A stretch of DNA of 5,637 nt from an uncultured Eubacteriales bacterium (GCA_900321365.1 ONVT01000246.1:1-5637); one strand, 5' to 3'. Positions 1-5,637 are shown, numbered from the stretch's first letter. Numbers and translations: made by a program. The notes: a model not told the origin generated them from the sequence alone.

Positions 1-1
1 C

Positions 2-2023
2 ATCGCGTCGGAAATCGGGAAGGATACCCAGCTCCTGCGCGCCTGCGCGTCCAGGTTCCAGCTGCTCCCTGCCCTGGAAATGCTCGAGCTGTTCGACTCC
101 ATCGGTTTCTCCACGCCTGCCCACATCCCCGATCTCTTCCCGGCTGCCCGCAGCATTAAGAGACACTTCATCATCCATGTCGGCGGGACAAATACCGGCA
201 AGACTTACGATTCCATGAAAATGATGGCCCAGGCTCCGTCCGGCGTCTACCTCAGCCCCCTGCGCATGCTCGCCTATGAGGGGCGTGAAGTCATACGCGG
301 TTACGGCGTGCCGTGTTCATTTGCAACCGGTGAGGAAAAAGAGCTGGAGCCCGGTGCGAAGCACATCTCCGAGACTATCGGGATGCTGGATTACAACCGG
401 CCCTACGACTGCGCGGTGATCGACGAATGCCAGCTCATTTCCGGAGAAGACGGTTCTCTCTATACCAATGCCATCCTCGGCGTCAACGCGAAGACGGTCT
501 GTGTCTGCTGTGCCTACAGCGGTCTGGACATCACGAAGCGGCTGATCGAACTGTGTTCTGACACGTGGGAGGTGATCGAACACCACAGAACCAGCGAGCT
601 CAGATTCGAGGAGACGCCCTTCGAGGGCCCGAGGAAAAATGACGCCTACATCGTCTTCTCTCGGCTGGGCGCGCACCAGATGGCGGAATGGCTCGAGGAG
701 AGGGGGATGACGCCGTCCATCGTGTATGGCAAGCTGCCCTACGAGGTCAAGATGGAGGAGGCGAGGAAGTTCGAGGACGGGCAGACCGACTGCCTGGTGG
801 CCACCGACGCGATCGCCATCGGCCAGAACTACAATATTGAGCGGATCGTTTTCCGCGATATCACGAAGTTCATCAACCGCAGGGAGATCCGTCTGGATTC
901 CCAGACCGTCAAACAGGTCGCGGGTAGGGCGGGGCGCTACGGAAGATTTCCGGTCGGATATGTCAACACCTGGAGGGAGGCGGACCGCGAGGAGATCCGC
1001 CTGAAGCTTTTAGAGGAGGACGTACCGTCCCAGACCGCGCCGCTCGAGCTCCCCGCGTTCCTGGTGGACAAGGAGCTGCCCCTCAGCCTGATCTACCGCG
1101 CGTGGACGAGCTCCGAAGCGGGGGAGCCTTTTGTGAAGGCGGACACCACAACGGAACTGTTCATCTGCCGCCTGATCGAGGAGGAGTATCCGTCCATCAG
1201 TAAGCTAAGCGAGTACACGCTCGCCTCGCTGCCGCTGGATCTTCGGGACCGGTCGCAGCTTGACCTGCTTCGGAGCCTGCTCGGCGCGATGCTCCGTCCT
1301 ACTTCGGATGAGGAATGGAAGGCGCTGCTGCCGGACGAGGGCGCCATCCACCAGATGGTAAAGTGGAGGCCTCACCTGCGCGACTGCGAGAAGCTCTGCA
1401 GAGACCTGGACCTGGCTTCGAGCTTCTTCTATAAGATCCGGCGGGATGACCTGGCGGAGTATGTGATTCACCTGAAGCCGCCTGTGACGAAGCGGATCGC
1501 GGAGATGATGGCGGAGGAGATCCCGGACCACGCGCCGGGGGAGAAGCCGGTGCCTGTGGAGAAGCTGGTGGTTGCGGAGTCAGATGCTGGCGCAGCTGCA
1601 CCGGAAAAAGAAAAAACATCAGATGAGGAGATTCCGCAGGAAGATACATCCAGGTGGCCGACCGCCTATATCTACGTCAGCGCAACCGGACAGACTGAGC
1701 GCAACACAGGACGCTTCCCGGCAGGAGACTGGCAGAAGCTGCAGTCCCGAAAGCTGGAGCAGTCCTTCGGCAACGAAGCCTCCTACATTGACTATTTCTG
1801 CTACAAGAAGAAGGACCGCATCCCGGATTACTGCCGCACGGATTCCTACCTGCGCTATACCGTCAAGCTCGATCCGCAGTTCATCGTTGCAGACCAGGGA
1901 GCTTACTACCTGGCAGAACGCTTCCTTGTCCTGAAGTCAGATTACAAAGAAGCTGCCTGTTCCGCGCGCCCGAAGACCTACCATAACAGCAGGCGGCACA
2001 GAGGGCACAGAAGCAGACGCTGA
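2..2023 (+). CDS. SUV3-like superfamily 2 RNA helicase, 5'-partial, with unrecognised C-terminal extension
   Basis: This is probably an ATP-dependent RNA helicase of the SUV3 type, cytosolic and acting in RNA unwinding or decay; the role is inferred from family. The frame is open to the window edge and residues before the first ATG (position 80) read as protein, so the true start is probably upstream. Numbered from that ATG, the motifs are Walker A GGTNTGKT (35-42), an SGVYLSPLRMLAYE segment (54-67), DECQ box (115-118; SUV3 proteins more often have DEIQ), VFSR (192-195), YGKLP (216-220), motif V ATDAIAIGQN (241-250) and motif VI QVAGRAGRYGR (279-289). This order and the YGxLP...ATDAI spacing match SUV3. 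A helical region (about 300-480) follows, then an acidic, proline-rich linker (about 483-524), then a region of about 100 residues rich in Tyr and Phe (525-625) that I do not recognise. The last 20 residues are very Arg-rich and may reflect a frameshift. The downstream neighbour is convergent and unrelated. Confidence 0.82.
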   Translation: MASEIGKDTQLLRACASRFQLLPALEMLELFDSIGFSTPAHIPDLFPAARSIKRHFIIHVGGTNTGKTYDSMKMMAQAPSGVYLSPLRMLAYEGREVIRGYGVPCSFATGEEKELEPGAKHISETIGMLDYNRPYDCAVIDECQLISGEDGSLYTNAILGVNAKTVCVCCAYSGLDITKRLIELCSDTWEVIEHHRTSELRFEETPFEGPRKNDAYIVFSRLGAHQMAEWLEERGMTPSIVYGKLPYEVKMEEARKFEDGQTDCLVATDAIAIGQNYNIERIVFRDITKFINRREIRLDSQTVKQVAGRAGRYGRFPVGYVNTWREADREEIRLKLLEEDVPSQTAPLELPAFLVDKELPLSLIYRAWTSSEAGEPFVKADTTTELFICRLIEEEYPSISKLSEYTLASLPLDLRDRSQLDLLRSLLGAMLRPTSDEEWKALLPDEGAIHQMVKWRPHLRDCEKLCRDLDLASSFFYKIRRDDLAEYVIHLKPPVTKRIAEMMAEEIPDHAPGEKPVPVEKLVVAESDAGAAAPEKEKTSDEEIPQEDTSRWPTAYIYVSATGQTERNTGRFPAGDWQKLQSRKLEQSFGNEASYIDYFCYKKKDRIPDYCRTDSYLRYTVKLDPQFIVADQGAYYLAERFLVLKSDYKEAACSARPKTYHNSRRHRGHRSRR

Positions 2024-2044
2024 AGCCGGCCCTTTGGGAAACTG

Positions 2045-2449
2045 TTATACATGGATGACACTGTTTTGTTTAAAGTGGGTGATTTTTTCATCAGATGTCA
2101 TGAAGTGCATTCCTTCCGTGACCGCCTGTGCAAGAAGGATCCGGTCAAAAGGATCCCTGTGCTCATCCTCGTTGCGATCCCATATAAGGTGGTTTGCTGA
2201 CGTGATATGAGCCTCCTTCAGCGTAGATTCTATGAATCCCGCGGCATGGCACATCTCAACAAATTCATCGACAGTGAATTCAAGATTGTTGTGCCGGCTC
2301 TTTGCTTTTATGTCTACTTCAAAAACGGAAGCTGTGCTGTAATACAGGTTGTTGCCAGGATCAAGGATCAGGTTCCTTGCCTTTTCTGACAGCCGCCTGT
2401 CATTGGTGAGGGCCCATATCACGATATGCGTATCCATGAGGATGTTCAT
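2045..2449 (-). CDS. PIN-domain toxin of a type II toxin-antitoxin system (VapC-like)
   Basis: This 134-residue protein is a PIN-domain ribonuclease, the toxin of the pair. PIN toxins cleave RNA using metal ions held by acidic residues; the specific RNA target cannot be told from sequence. It starts MNILMDTHIVIWAL, with the first acidic residue D6. The second is E44 in the SVFEVDIKAK segment. The RDPFDRILLAQA block (98-109) supplies D99/D102, and TSD ends in D120. This DTH...DPFDR...TSD pattern is typical of the PIN subgroup often paired with Phd-like antitoxins. Length fits the family. The ATG overlaps the antitoxin stop by 4 bases (ATGA) and has a very strong Shine-Dalgarno sequence inside the antitoxin's last codons, so the pair is an operon. 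The gene converges on the helicase gene, with only 21 bases between their ends. All catalytic acids are present, so it looks intact. Confidence 0.9.
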   Translation of the reverse strand: MNILMDTHIVIWALTNDRRLSEKARNLILDPGNNLYYSTASVFEVDIKAKSRHNNLEFTVDEFVEMCHAAGFIESTLKEAHITSANHLIWDRNEDEHRDPFDRILLAQAVTEGMHFMTSDEKITHFKQNSVIHV

Positions 2450-2688
2450 AGGTCACCTCCCGCGAGCATGGCATAGATTTCCGCGTTGTTGGCATCAAAA
2501 TCATCAGGAGCCCTGAACTTTCCTTCTGCAATGCCGATCCGGTTTGAAACGGGTGTCTCGTGGATGAAAACCATCCTGACCACTGGTTTTCCATTTCTGG
2601 ATACCGTGATCGAATCCTCCTTGCCGGTTTCCAGAAGGCGAATCAGTTTTGAAAAATCACGTTTTGCCTCCGCTACTTTGACTTGCAT
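2446..2688 (-). CDS. Phd/YefM-family antitoxin
   Basis: This 80-residue antitoxin is expected to bind and neutralise the PIN toxin encoded immediately downstream and to repress the shared promoter as a DNA-binding dimer (family knowledge). The N-terminal half, MQVKVAEAKRDFSKLIRLLE then ITVSRNGKPVVRMV (27-40), is the Phd/YefM fold with its characteristic RNGKPVV strand-turn. The C-terminal half, with IGIAEGKF (51-58), PDDFD (61-65) and the AEIYAML helix (69-75), is the toxin-binding tail common in Phd antitoxins partnered with PIN toxins. The frame extends upstream to an ATG at 2739, but I chose the ATG at 2688. It has GGAGGGG five bases upstream, gives the usual Phd N-terminus, and the extra 17 residues would run through the operator. 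The stop overlaps the toxin start. Confidence 0.9.
   Translation of the reverse strand: MQVKVAEAKRDFSKLIRLLETGKEDSITVSRNGKPVVRMVFIHETPVSNRIGIAEGKFRAPDDFDANNAEIYAMLAGGDL
2453..2460 (-). promoter_or_regulatory. Ribosome binding site of the PIN toxin
   Basis: On the minus strand GGAGGTGA is an eight-base match to the 16S rRNA anti-Shine-Dalgarno sequence. The GGAGG core lies six bases before the toxin ATG. It is embedded in the last codons of the antitoxin (Gly-Gly-Asp-Leu), so toxin translation is likely coupled to antitoxin translation. Its strength is notable for a toxin gene. Confidence 0.85.
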
Positions 2689-2693
2689 GATTA

Positions 2694-2700
2694 CCCCTCC
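2694..2700 (-). promoter_or_regulatory. Ribosome binding site of the antitoxin
   Basis: The minus strand reads GGAGGGG, then five bases, then ATG at 2688. This site decides the antitoxin start in favour of the MQVKVAEAK N-terminus rather than the in-frame upstream ATG codons. Confidence 0.85.
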
Positions 2701-2714
2701 AAAAATAGTTATAA

Positions 2715-2738
2715 TGACCAACATGGTTATTCTGACCA
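2715..2738 (-). promoter_or_regulatory. Probable toxin-antitoxin operator: three alternating half-sites
   Basis: On the plus strand the sequence shows TGACCA (2715-2720), TGGTTA (2724-2729) and TGACCA (2733-2738), separated by three bases each. The consensus half-site is TRACCA. Adjacent half-sites are inverted, so two overlapping palindromes share the central half-site. The repeat lies just downstream of the predicted -10 element and upstream of the antitoxin ribosome binding site. There a bound Phd-type antitoxin, alone or with toxin, would block transcription. The repeat is seen directly; its use as the autoregulatory operator is inference from Phd/YefM family behaviour. Confidence 0.7.
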
Positions 2739-2739
2739 T

Positions 2740-2767
2740 ATTTTAACAAAAAACAAGGAAAGTGCAA
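2740..2767 (-). promoter_or_regulatory. Candidate promoter of the toxin-antitoxin operon
   Basis: On the minus strand there is TTGCAC (2767-2762, weak -35 match), a 16-base spacer, and TAAAAT (2745-2740, five of six to TATAAT). TG one base before the -10 makes it an extended -10. Transcription would begin near 2733, inside the half-site cluster, giving a leader of about 45 bases. An alternative -10, TATAAC (2713-2708), would place the start very close to the ribosome binding site and has no good -35. Confidence 0.5.
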
Positions 2768-2809
2768 GCTTATCAAGCGCCGGACGCTCGGAAAATATCA
2801 TAAACGATC

Positions 2810-2867
2810 CATGTTGGGGCGCGCAGATTCCAAAAAAGGCAACGGAATCTGCGCCACTTCCACCATG
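2810..2867. repeat. Long imperfect inverted repeat (hairpin) between divergent promoters
   Basis: A perfect 11-base inverted repeat, GCGCAGATTCC (2821-2831) and GGAATCTGCGC (2844-2854), encloses a 12-base loop that starts with six A. Outside it, CATGTTGG (2810-2817) pairs with CCACCATG (2860-2867) with a single mismatch, separated from the core by a small internal loop. Neither strand shows a run of T directly after the stem, so it is not a standard intrinsic terminator. It lies in the non-coding stretch between the divergent toxin-antitoxin and pilus promoters. It could be a dispersed palindromic repeat, a protein binding site, or a relic of a mobile element. Confidence 0.7.
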
Positions 2868-2887
2868 TTCCAGTATGTCATACAAAT

Positions 2888-2914
2888 CCTGCACGTTTTC
2901 CTGCACTTTTGTGC
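2888..2914. repeat. Short imperfect tandem repeat with GCAC/GTGC half-sites
   Basis: CCTGCACGTTTT (2888-2899) is followed at once by CCTGCACTTTTG (2900-2911), so the CCTGCAC unit recurs at a 12-base step. The second unit forms GCAC-TTTT-GTGC (2903-2914). The same half-sites recur in the pilus promoter. It could be an upstream activator site; function is not shown by sequence. Confidence 0.4.
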
Positions 2915-2933
2915 CCTGTTCCCCGTTATTTCA

Positions 2934-2963
2934 TTCACACAAGCACGAAACTTGTGCTATACT
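2934..2963 (+). promoter_or_regulatory. Extended -10 promoter of the pilB-pilT operon
   Basis: TTCACA (2934-2939) matches five of six bases of the -35 consensus. An 18-base spacer leads to TATACT (2958-2963, five of six), preceded by TG at 2955-2956, which forms an extended -10 (TGCTATACT). The start of transcription would fall near 2970, leaving a leader of about 44 bases before pilB. This also excludes the upstream in-frame ATG at 2909 as the pilB start. Confidence 0.7.
2938..2958. promoter_or_regulatory. Palindrome inside the pilus promoter spacer (possible operator)
   Basis: CACAAG (2938-2943) and CTTGTG (2951-2956) form a perfect six-base inverted repeat with a seven-base centre. An offset pair, AGCAC (2942-2946) and GTGCT (2954-2958), overlaps it. 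The palindrome fills the spacer and touches both the -35 and -10 elements, where a bound regulator would control RNA polymerase access. No regulator is encoded in the window. Confidence 0.5.
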
Positions 2964-2995
2964 ATACGAGTATTTTTCTGTCCACCGGTCAGAAT

Positions 2996-3002
2996 GGAAG
3001 GA
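2996..3002 (+). promoter_or_regulatory. Ribosome binding site of pilB
   Basis: GGAAGGA lies 11 bases before the ATG at 3014. The next in-frame ATG (3023) would be 20 bases away, so 3014 is preferred. An overlapping ATG at 2994 opens only a seven-codon frame that ends at the TGA overlapping the pilB start. Confidence 0.6.
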
Positions 3003-3013
3003 TCAACACAACC

Positions 3014-4693
3014 ATGAAAGCAATGCGGCTGGGCGATATGCTGGTTTCGCTGAACCTGATTACAGAAGAACAGCTCCAGCAGGCCCTGAATGATCAGAAA
3101 GAAACGCATAAGAGACTCGGCGAACAGCTGATCGCTGAAGGTTACATTACGGAAGCACAGCTGATCGATACTCTGCGCGTGCAGCTCGGTATTGACTACA
3201 TCGATCTTTCGAAGACAGACATCGATCCGACGATGTCCCGCTACGTTCCGAAGGCGCTGGCGAAGAAGTCCCTGATTGTCCCCGTCCAGGTGGCGAAGGG
3301 CAACCTGTTCCTGGCGATGGCGGATCCGCTGAACTTCTTCGCGATCGAGGACGCACAGAACGCGTCGAAGCTGAGGATCATCCCGATGATCGCGTCCTCG
3401 GCCGCGGTCGAGCACGCCATCTCTGTCCTGTATGGAAATGAAGGCGCTGCCGAGGCCATCGCGCAGATGAGGGAAGAAGCCGGCATCACGGACGAGCAGA
3501 TCAACAATGCCGTCACGCCCGAGGAGACAGGAGAGAGCGGACCGACGATCCGCCTTGTCAACTCCATCATCGAGCGAGCCCACGTCGAGCATGCGTCCGA
3601 CATCCATATCGAGCCGACAAAGGGCGATATGGTGATCCGGATGAGGATCGACGGCACGCTGCACAAGATCCTGACCGTGCCGCGTGACATCATGGACTCG
3701 GTCATCTCCAGAATCAAGATTATGAGCCGGCTCGACATCGTCGAGAGAAGAGTGCCGCAGGACGGCCGCGCCGTGCTGAAGGTCAAGGGCGTGGACGTGG
3801 ACATGCGTGTGTCCACGCTCCCGACCATTTACGGCGAGAAGATTGTTATCCGAATCCTAGGCTCCGAGCGGAGCATGCTCAATCGTTCCGCGATCGGTAT
3901 GCCGGAGAATGAAAACCGCAAGCTTGACCGCCTGTTAGGCTTCACCAGCGGCGTCATCATGATCGTGGGTCCCACCGGTTCCGGTAAGTCCTCCACGATG
4001 TACACGCTTGTCCAGGAGCTGCTCAGTGAGGCGACCAACCTGATCACGCTGGAAGACCCGGTCGAGTACAATATCGACGGCGCCACCCAGGTCCAGATCA
4101 ATGAAAAAGTCGGACTGACATTCGCAAGCGGCCTGAGGGCCATCCTCCGTCAGGACCCGGACATCATCTGCGTCGGTGAGATCCGAGACGGCGAGACGGC
4201 AGACATCGCCATGAGAGCCGCCATGACAGGCCATCTGGTCATCACCACCATCCATACCGAGGACGCTGTCTCCGCGATCGACCGGCTCCACGACATGGGA
4301 GTGCCGCCATACCTCGTCGCGGGCGGCGTCAGGGGGATCATTTCACAGAGACTGGTGAAGAGAGTCTGCAAGAACTGCACGACCGAATACATGCCCGCCG
4401 AGGAGATCTTCGAGATCTCCGGCCTGAAGCCGAAGATCGGGCAGAAATACCTCCACGGAAAGGGCTGCGACTTCTGCTTCGGAAGCGGATACCGCGGAAG
4501 AATCGGCGTATTTGAGGTGCTGTGCATGAATGACCGGCTGCGCAAATGCGTTACCAGCGGCGGCGACAAGCAGGAATTCCGCGCACTTGCGCTTGAGACC
4601 GACTATGTGCCGATGCTGGACCATGCGGCGGAACTGGTGGATAAGGGGATCACGACCGTTGAAGAAGTGGCACGAGTGATCAACCTTGAATAA
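3014..4693 (+). CDS. pilB: Type IV pilus assembly ATPase PilB (GspE/PilB family)
   Basis: This 559-residue cytoplasmic hexameric ATPase powers pilin polymerisation at the inner face of the membrane, working with the platform protein PilC. Residues 5-28 (RLGDMLVSLNLI...) and 34-57 (RLGEQLIAEGYI...) are tandem MshEN-type motifs with a five-residue spacer, a known c-di-GMP-binding arrangement. The N2 domain follows (ASDIHIEP and RMRIDGTL segments), then the IVERRVPQDGR block (about 242-252) with conserved arginines. Walker A is GPTGSGKS (319-326). The Asp box includes TLEDPVEY, and Walker B is ILRQDPDIICVGEIRD (377-392), with E389 as the catalytic glutamate. The His box is GHLVITTIH (406-414). 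A zinc-binding tetracysteine follows: C452, C455, C485 and C488. Length and domain order are typical of PilB. The start was chosen from the ribosome binding site and the predicted promoter. pilT follows after 21 bases, so the two form an operon. Confidence 0.95.
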   Translation: MKAMRLGDMLVSLNLITEEQLQQALNDQKETHKRLGEQLIAEGYITEAQLIDTLRVQLGIDYIDLSKTDIDPTMSRYVPKALAKKSLIVPVQVAKGNLFLAMADPLNFFAIEDAQNASKLRIIPMIASSAAVEHAISVLYGNEGAAEAIAQMREEAGITDEQINNAVTPEETGESGPTIRLVNSIIERAHVEHASDIHIEPTKGDMVIRMRIDGTLHKILTVPRDIMDSVISRIKIMSRLDIVERRVPQDGRAVLKVKGVDVDMRVSTLPTIYGEKIVIRILGSERSMLNRSAIGMPENENRKLDRLLGFTSGVIMIVGPTGSGKSSTMYTLVQELLSEATNLITLEDPVEYNIDGATQVQINEKVGLTFASGLRAILRQDPDIICVGEIRDGETADIAMRAAMTGHLVITTIHTEDAVSAIDRLHDMGVPPYLVAGGVRGIISQRLVKRVCKNCTTEYMPAEEIFEISGLKPKIGQKYLHGKGCDFCFGSGYRGRIGVFEVLCMNDRLRKCVTSGGDKQEFRALALETDYVPMLDHAAELVDKGITTVEEVARVINLE

Positions 4694-4697
4694 ACAC

Positions 4698-4704
4698 AAA
4701 GGAG
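4698..4704 (+). promoter_or_regulatory. Ribosome binding site of pilT
   Basis: AAAGGAG lies 10 bases before the ATG at 4715. A closer ATG at 4708 is out of frame and meets a stop after 11 codons, so 4715 is the pilT start. Confidence 0.8.
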
Positions 4705-4714
4705 AAAATGAAAG

Positions 4715-5637
4715 ATGAACCTCAGTGTAGACAGTATCGTTGAATTTGCCGCATCGAAGCGTGTGTCCGACATCCACCTCGTGAAGGGGCTTCCCCCGAA
4801 GGGAAGAATCGACGGACAGATGGAGAACCTCATGGACACCCCGCTCACTGCCGAGGACTGCGAGCAGGTCGCGAAGGACCTGGCCGGCGACCTCTACCCG
4901 GCGATCCGCCGCTCCGGCGAGCTCGACCTGGCGAAGAGCATCGGAGGCGAGAGAGTCCGTATCAACCTCTTCCGTCAGCAGGGATACGTCTCCACGGTGC
5001 TCCGTATCCTGAGCAACAAGATCCCCAAGATCAAAGACCTCGGGCTTCCGCCGGCAGTGGCACAGTTCCCGACCTACAACAAGGGAATCGTGCTTGTCAC
5101 GGGCGAGACCGGCTCCGGTAAGTCCACAACCCTGGCCGCGATCCTGGATGAGATCAACCACACCAGGAAAGAGCACATCATCACCCTTGAGGACCCGATC
5201 GAGTACATCTACAAGCCGGACCTGTGCACGATCAACCAGCGTGAGATCGGCAAGGACACCGACAGCTTCGCGGACGCCCTCAGGGCGGTTCTTCGTGAAG
5301 ACCCGGACATCATCCTGATCGGTGAGATGCGTGACCTCGTGACCATCGAGACCGCCCTGACGGCGGCAGAGACCGGCCACCTTGTCTTCGCGACCCTGCA
5401 CACGAACTCCGCGGTCGATTCGATCAACCGTATCATCGGCGTATTTCCGGAGGCAAGACAGACCCAGATCCGCGTGGAGCTCTCCGCCACCCTGAAGGCG
5501 ATCCTCTCCCAGCAGCTGCTGGTCAGAGCCAGCGGAAAAGGCCGTGCCGCGGCCTGCGAAGTCATGGTCGTCACCGGCGCGATCCGCGCCCAGATCCGCG
5601 AGGGCAAGGACGCCCAGATGCAGTCCTCCCTGCTGAC
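4715..5637 (+). CDS. pilT: Type IV pilus retraction ATPase PilT, 3'-partial
   Basis: The first 307 codons of the pilus retraction motor are present; the frame runs off the right edge without a stop. PilT is a cytoplasmic hexameric ATPase that depolymerises the pilus and drives twitching and DNA uptake. The N-terminal domain carries SDIHL (18-22) and LPPKGRIDG. Walker A is GETGSGKS (130-137). The Asp box contains TLEDPIEY, and Walker B is LREDPDIILIGEMRD (193-207), with E204 as the likely catalytic glutamate. The His box is ETGHLVFATLHTN (219-231). AIRAQIREGK (289-298) corresponds to the PilT hallmark AIRNLIREGK, which separates PilT from PilB. The lack of an MshEN domain and of a tetracysteine motif also fits PilT. 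It lies 21 bases after pilB with its own ribosome binding site, and no promoter is visible in that gap. Full-length PilT is usually about 340-370 residues, so only a short C-terminal part is missing. Confidence 0.95.
   Translation, partial: MNLSVDSIVEFAASKRVSDIHLVKGLPPKGRIDGQMENLMDTPLTAEDCEQVAKDLAGDLYPAIRRSGELDLAKSIGGERVRINLFRQQGYVSTVLRILSNKIPKIKDLGLPPAVAQFPTYNKGIVLVTGETGSGKSTTLAAILDEINHTRKEHIITLEDPIEYIYKPDLCTINQREIGKDTDSFADALRAVLREDPDIILIGEMRDLVTIETALTAAETGHLVFATLHTNSAVDSINRIIGVFPEARQTQIRVELSATLKAILSQQLLVRASGKGRAAACEVMVVTGAIRAQIREGKDAQMQSSLL

Noticed and set aside
2024..2044. Bidirectional terminator between the convergent helicase and toxin genes
   Set aside because: Only a 3-base CCC/GGG stem is visible in the 21-base gap, with no T-tract. 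No terminator can be supported.
2810..2867. Intrinsic terminator reading of the long palindrome
   Set aside because: The stem is strong, but no run of T follows it on either strand, and no gene ends just before it in either direction.
2909..3013. Upstream in-frame ATG of pilB at 2909, adding 35 residues
   Set aside because: The predicted promoter start (about 2970) lies after it, the added residues do not resemble a PilB N-terminus, and the ribosome binding site at 2996-3002 serves the ATG at 3014.
2970..3013. Possible c-di-GMP riboswitch ahead of pilB
   Set aside because: The predicted leader is only about 44 bases, too short for a known c-di-GMP aptamer, and I see no matching conserved segments upstream.
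2683..3093. Plus-strand frames through the intergenic region (136 and 68 codons)
   Set aside because: They cross the operator, the palindrome and the pilus promoter, show no protein family features, and their ends overlap the pilB start.
2957..3664. 235-codon minus-strand frame antisense to the 5' part of pilB
   Set aside because: The sense strand has the conserved PilB N-terminus. The antisense product is low-complexity and Asp/Arg-rich, as expected of a shadow frame.
4343..5401. Long open frame of 352 codons on the minus strand, antisense to pilB/pilT
   Set aside because: It is a mirror of GC-rich coding DNA. Its protein has no recognisable motif, it lacks a convincing ribosome binding site, and it spans the pilB-pilT junction, where both sense genes have complete family motifs.
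1..5637. CRISPR arrays, tRNA or rRNA genes, insertion sequences
   Set aside because: I found no regularly spaced repeats, no tRNA cloverleaf sequence, and no transposase coding or terminal repeats flanking a gene.

Overview
The window reads as accessory plus core DNA from a fairly GC-rich member of the Bacillota, most likely class Clostridia (a Lachnospiraceae-like organism is a guess). This rests on strong purine-rich Shine-Dalgarno sites, a compact pilB-pilT order and the protein styles. No ribosomal RNA or other taxonomic marker is present, so the assignment is inference.

There are three blocks. (1) Positions 2-2023 (+): the 3' part of a gene for an SUV3-like superfamily 2 RNA helicase. 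Its reading frame is open to the left edge, so its start lies outside the window. It has an acidic linker, an additional C-terminal region that I do not recognise, and an odd arginine-rich tail. (2) Positions 2045-2767 (-): an AT-richer two-gene toxin-antitoxin module. It consists of a Phd/YefM-type antitoxin and a PIN-domain (VapC-like) ribonuclease toxin, with a 4-base stop/start overlap. The module has a probable extended -10 promoter and an operator made of three evenly spaced, alternating half-sites. It is convergent with the helicase gene, and no clear terminator lies between them. (3) Positions 2934-5637 (+): a type IV pilus motor operon. It begins with a good extended -10 promoter that carries a palindrome, followed by pilB (assembly ATPase, complete) and pilT (retraction ATPase, cut by the right edge). 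PilB begins with two tandem 24-residue motifs of the MshEN cyclic-di-GMP-binding type.

The intergenic stretch 2689-3013 holds the divergent toxin-antitoxin and pilus promoters. Between them lie a large imperfect inverted repeat (2810-2867) and a cluster of GCAC/GTGC half-sites just upstream of the pilus promoter.

The pil genes work together: PilB powers pilus extension, PilT powers retraction, and PilB is probably tuned by c-di-GMP. The toxin-antitoxin pair is self-contained and looks inserted between two unrelated chromosomal genes. I see no clearly new multi-gene system. The items most worth a second look are the C-terminal extension and tail of the helicase, the triple half-site operator, the long palindrome and the c-di-GMP signature in PilB.
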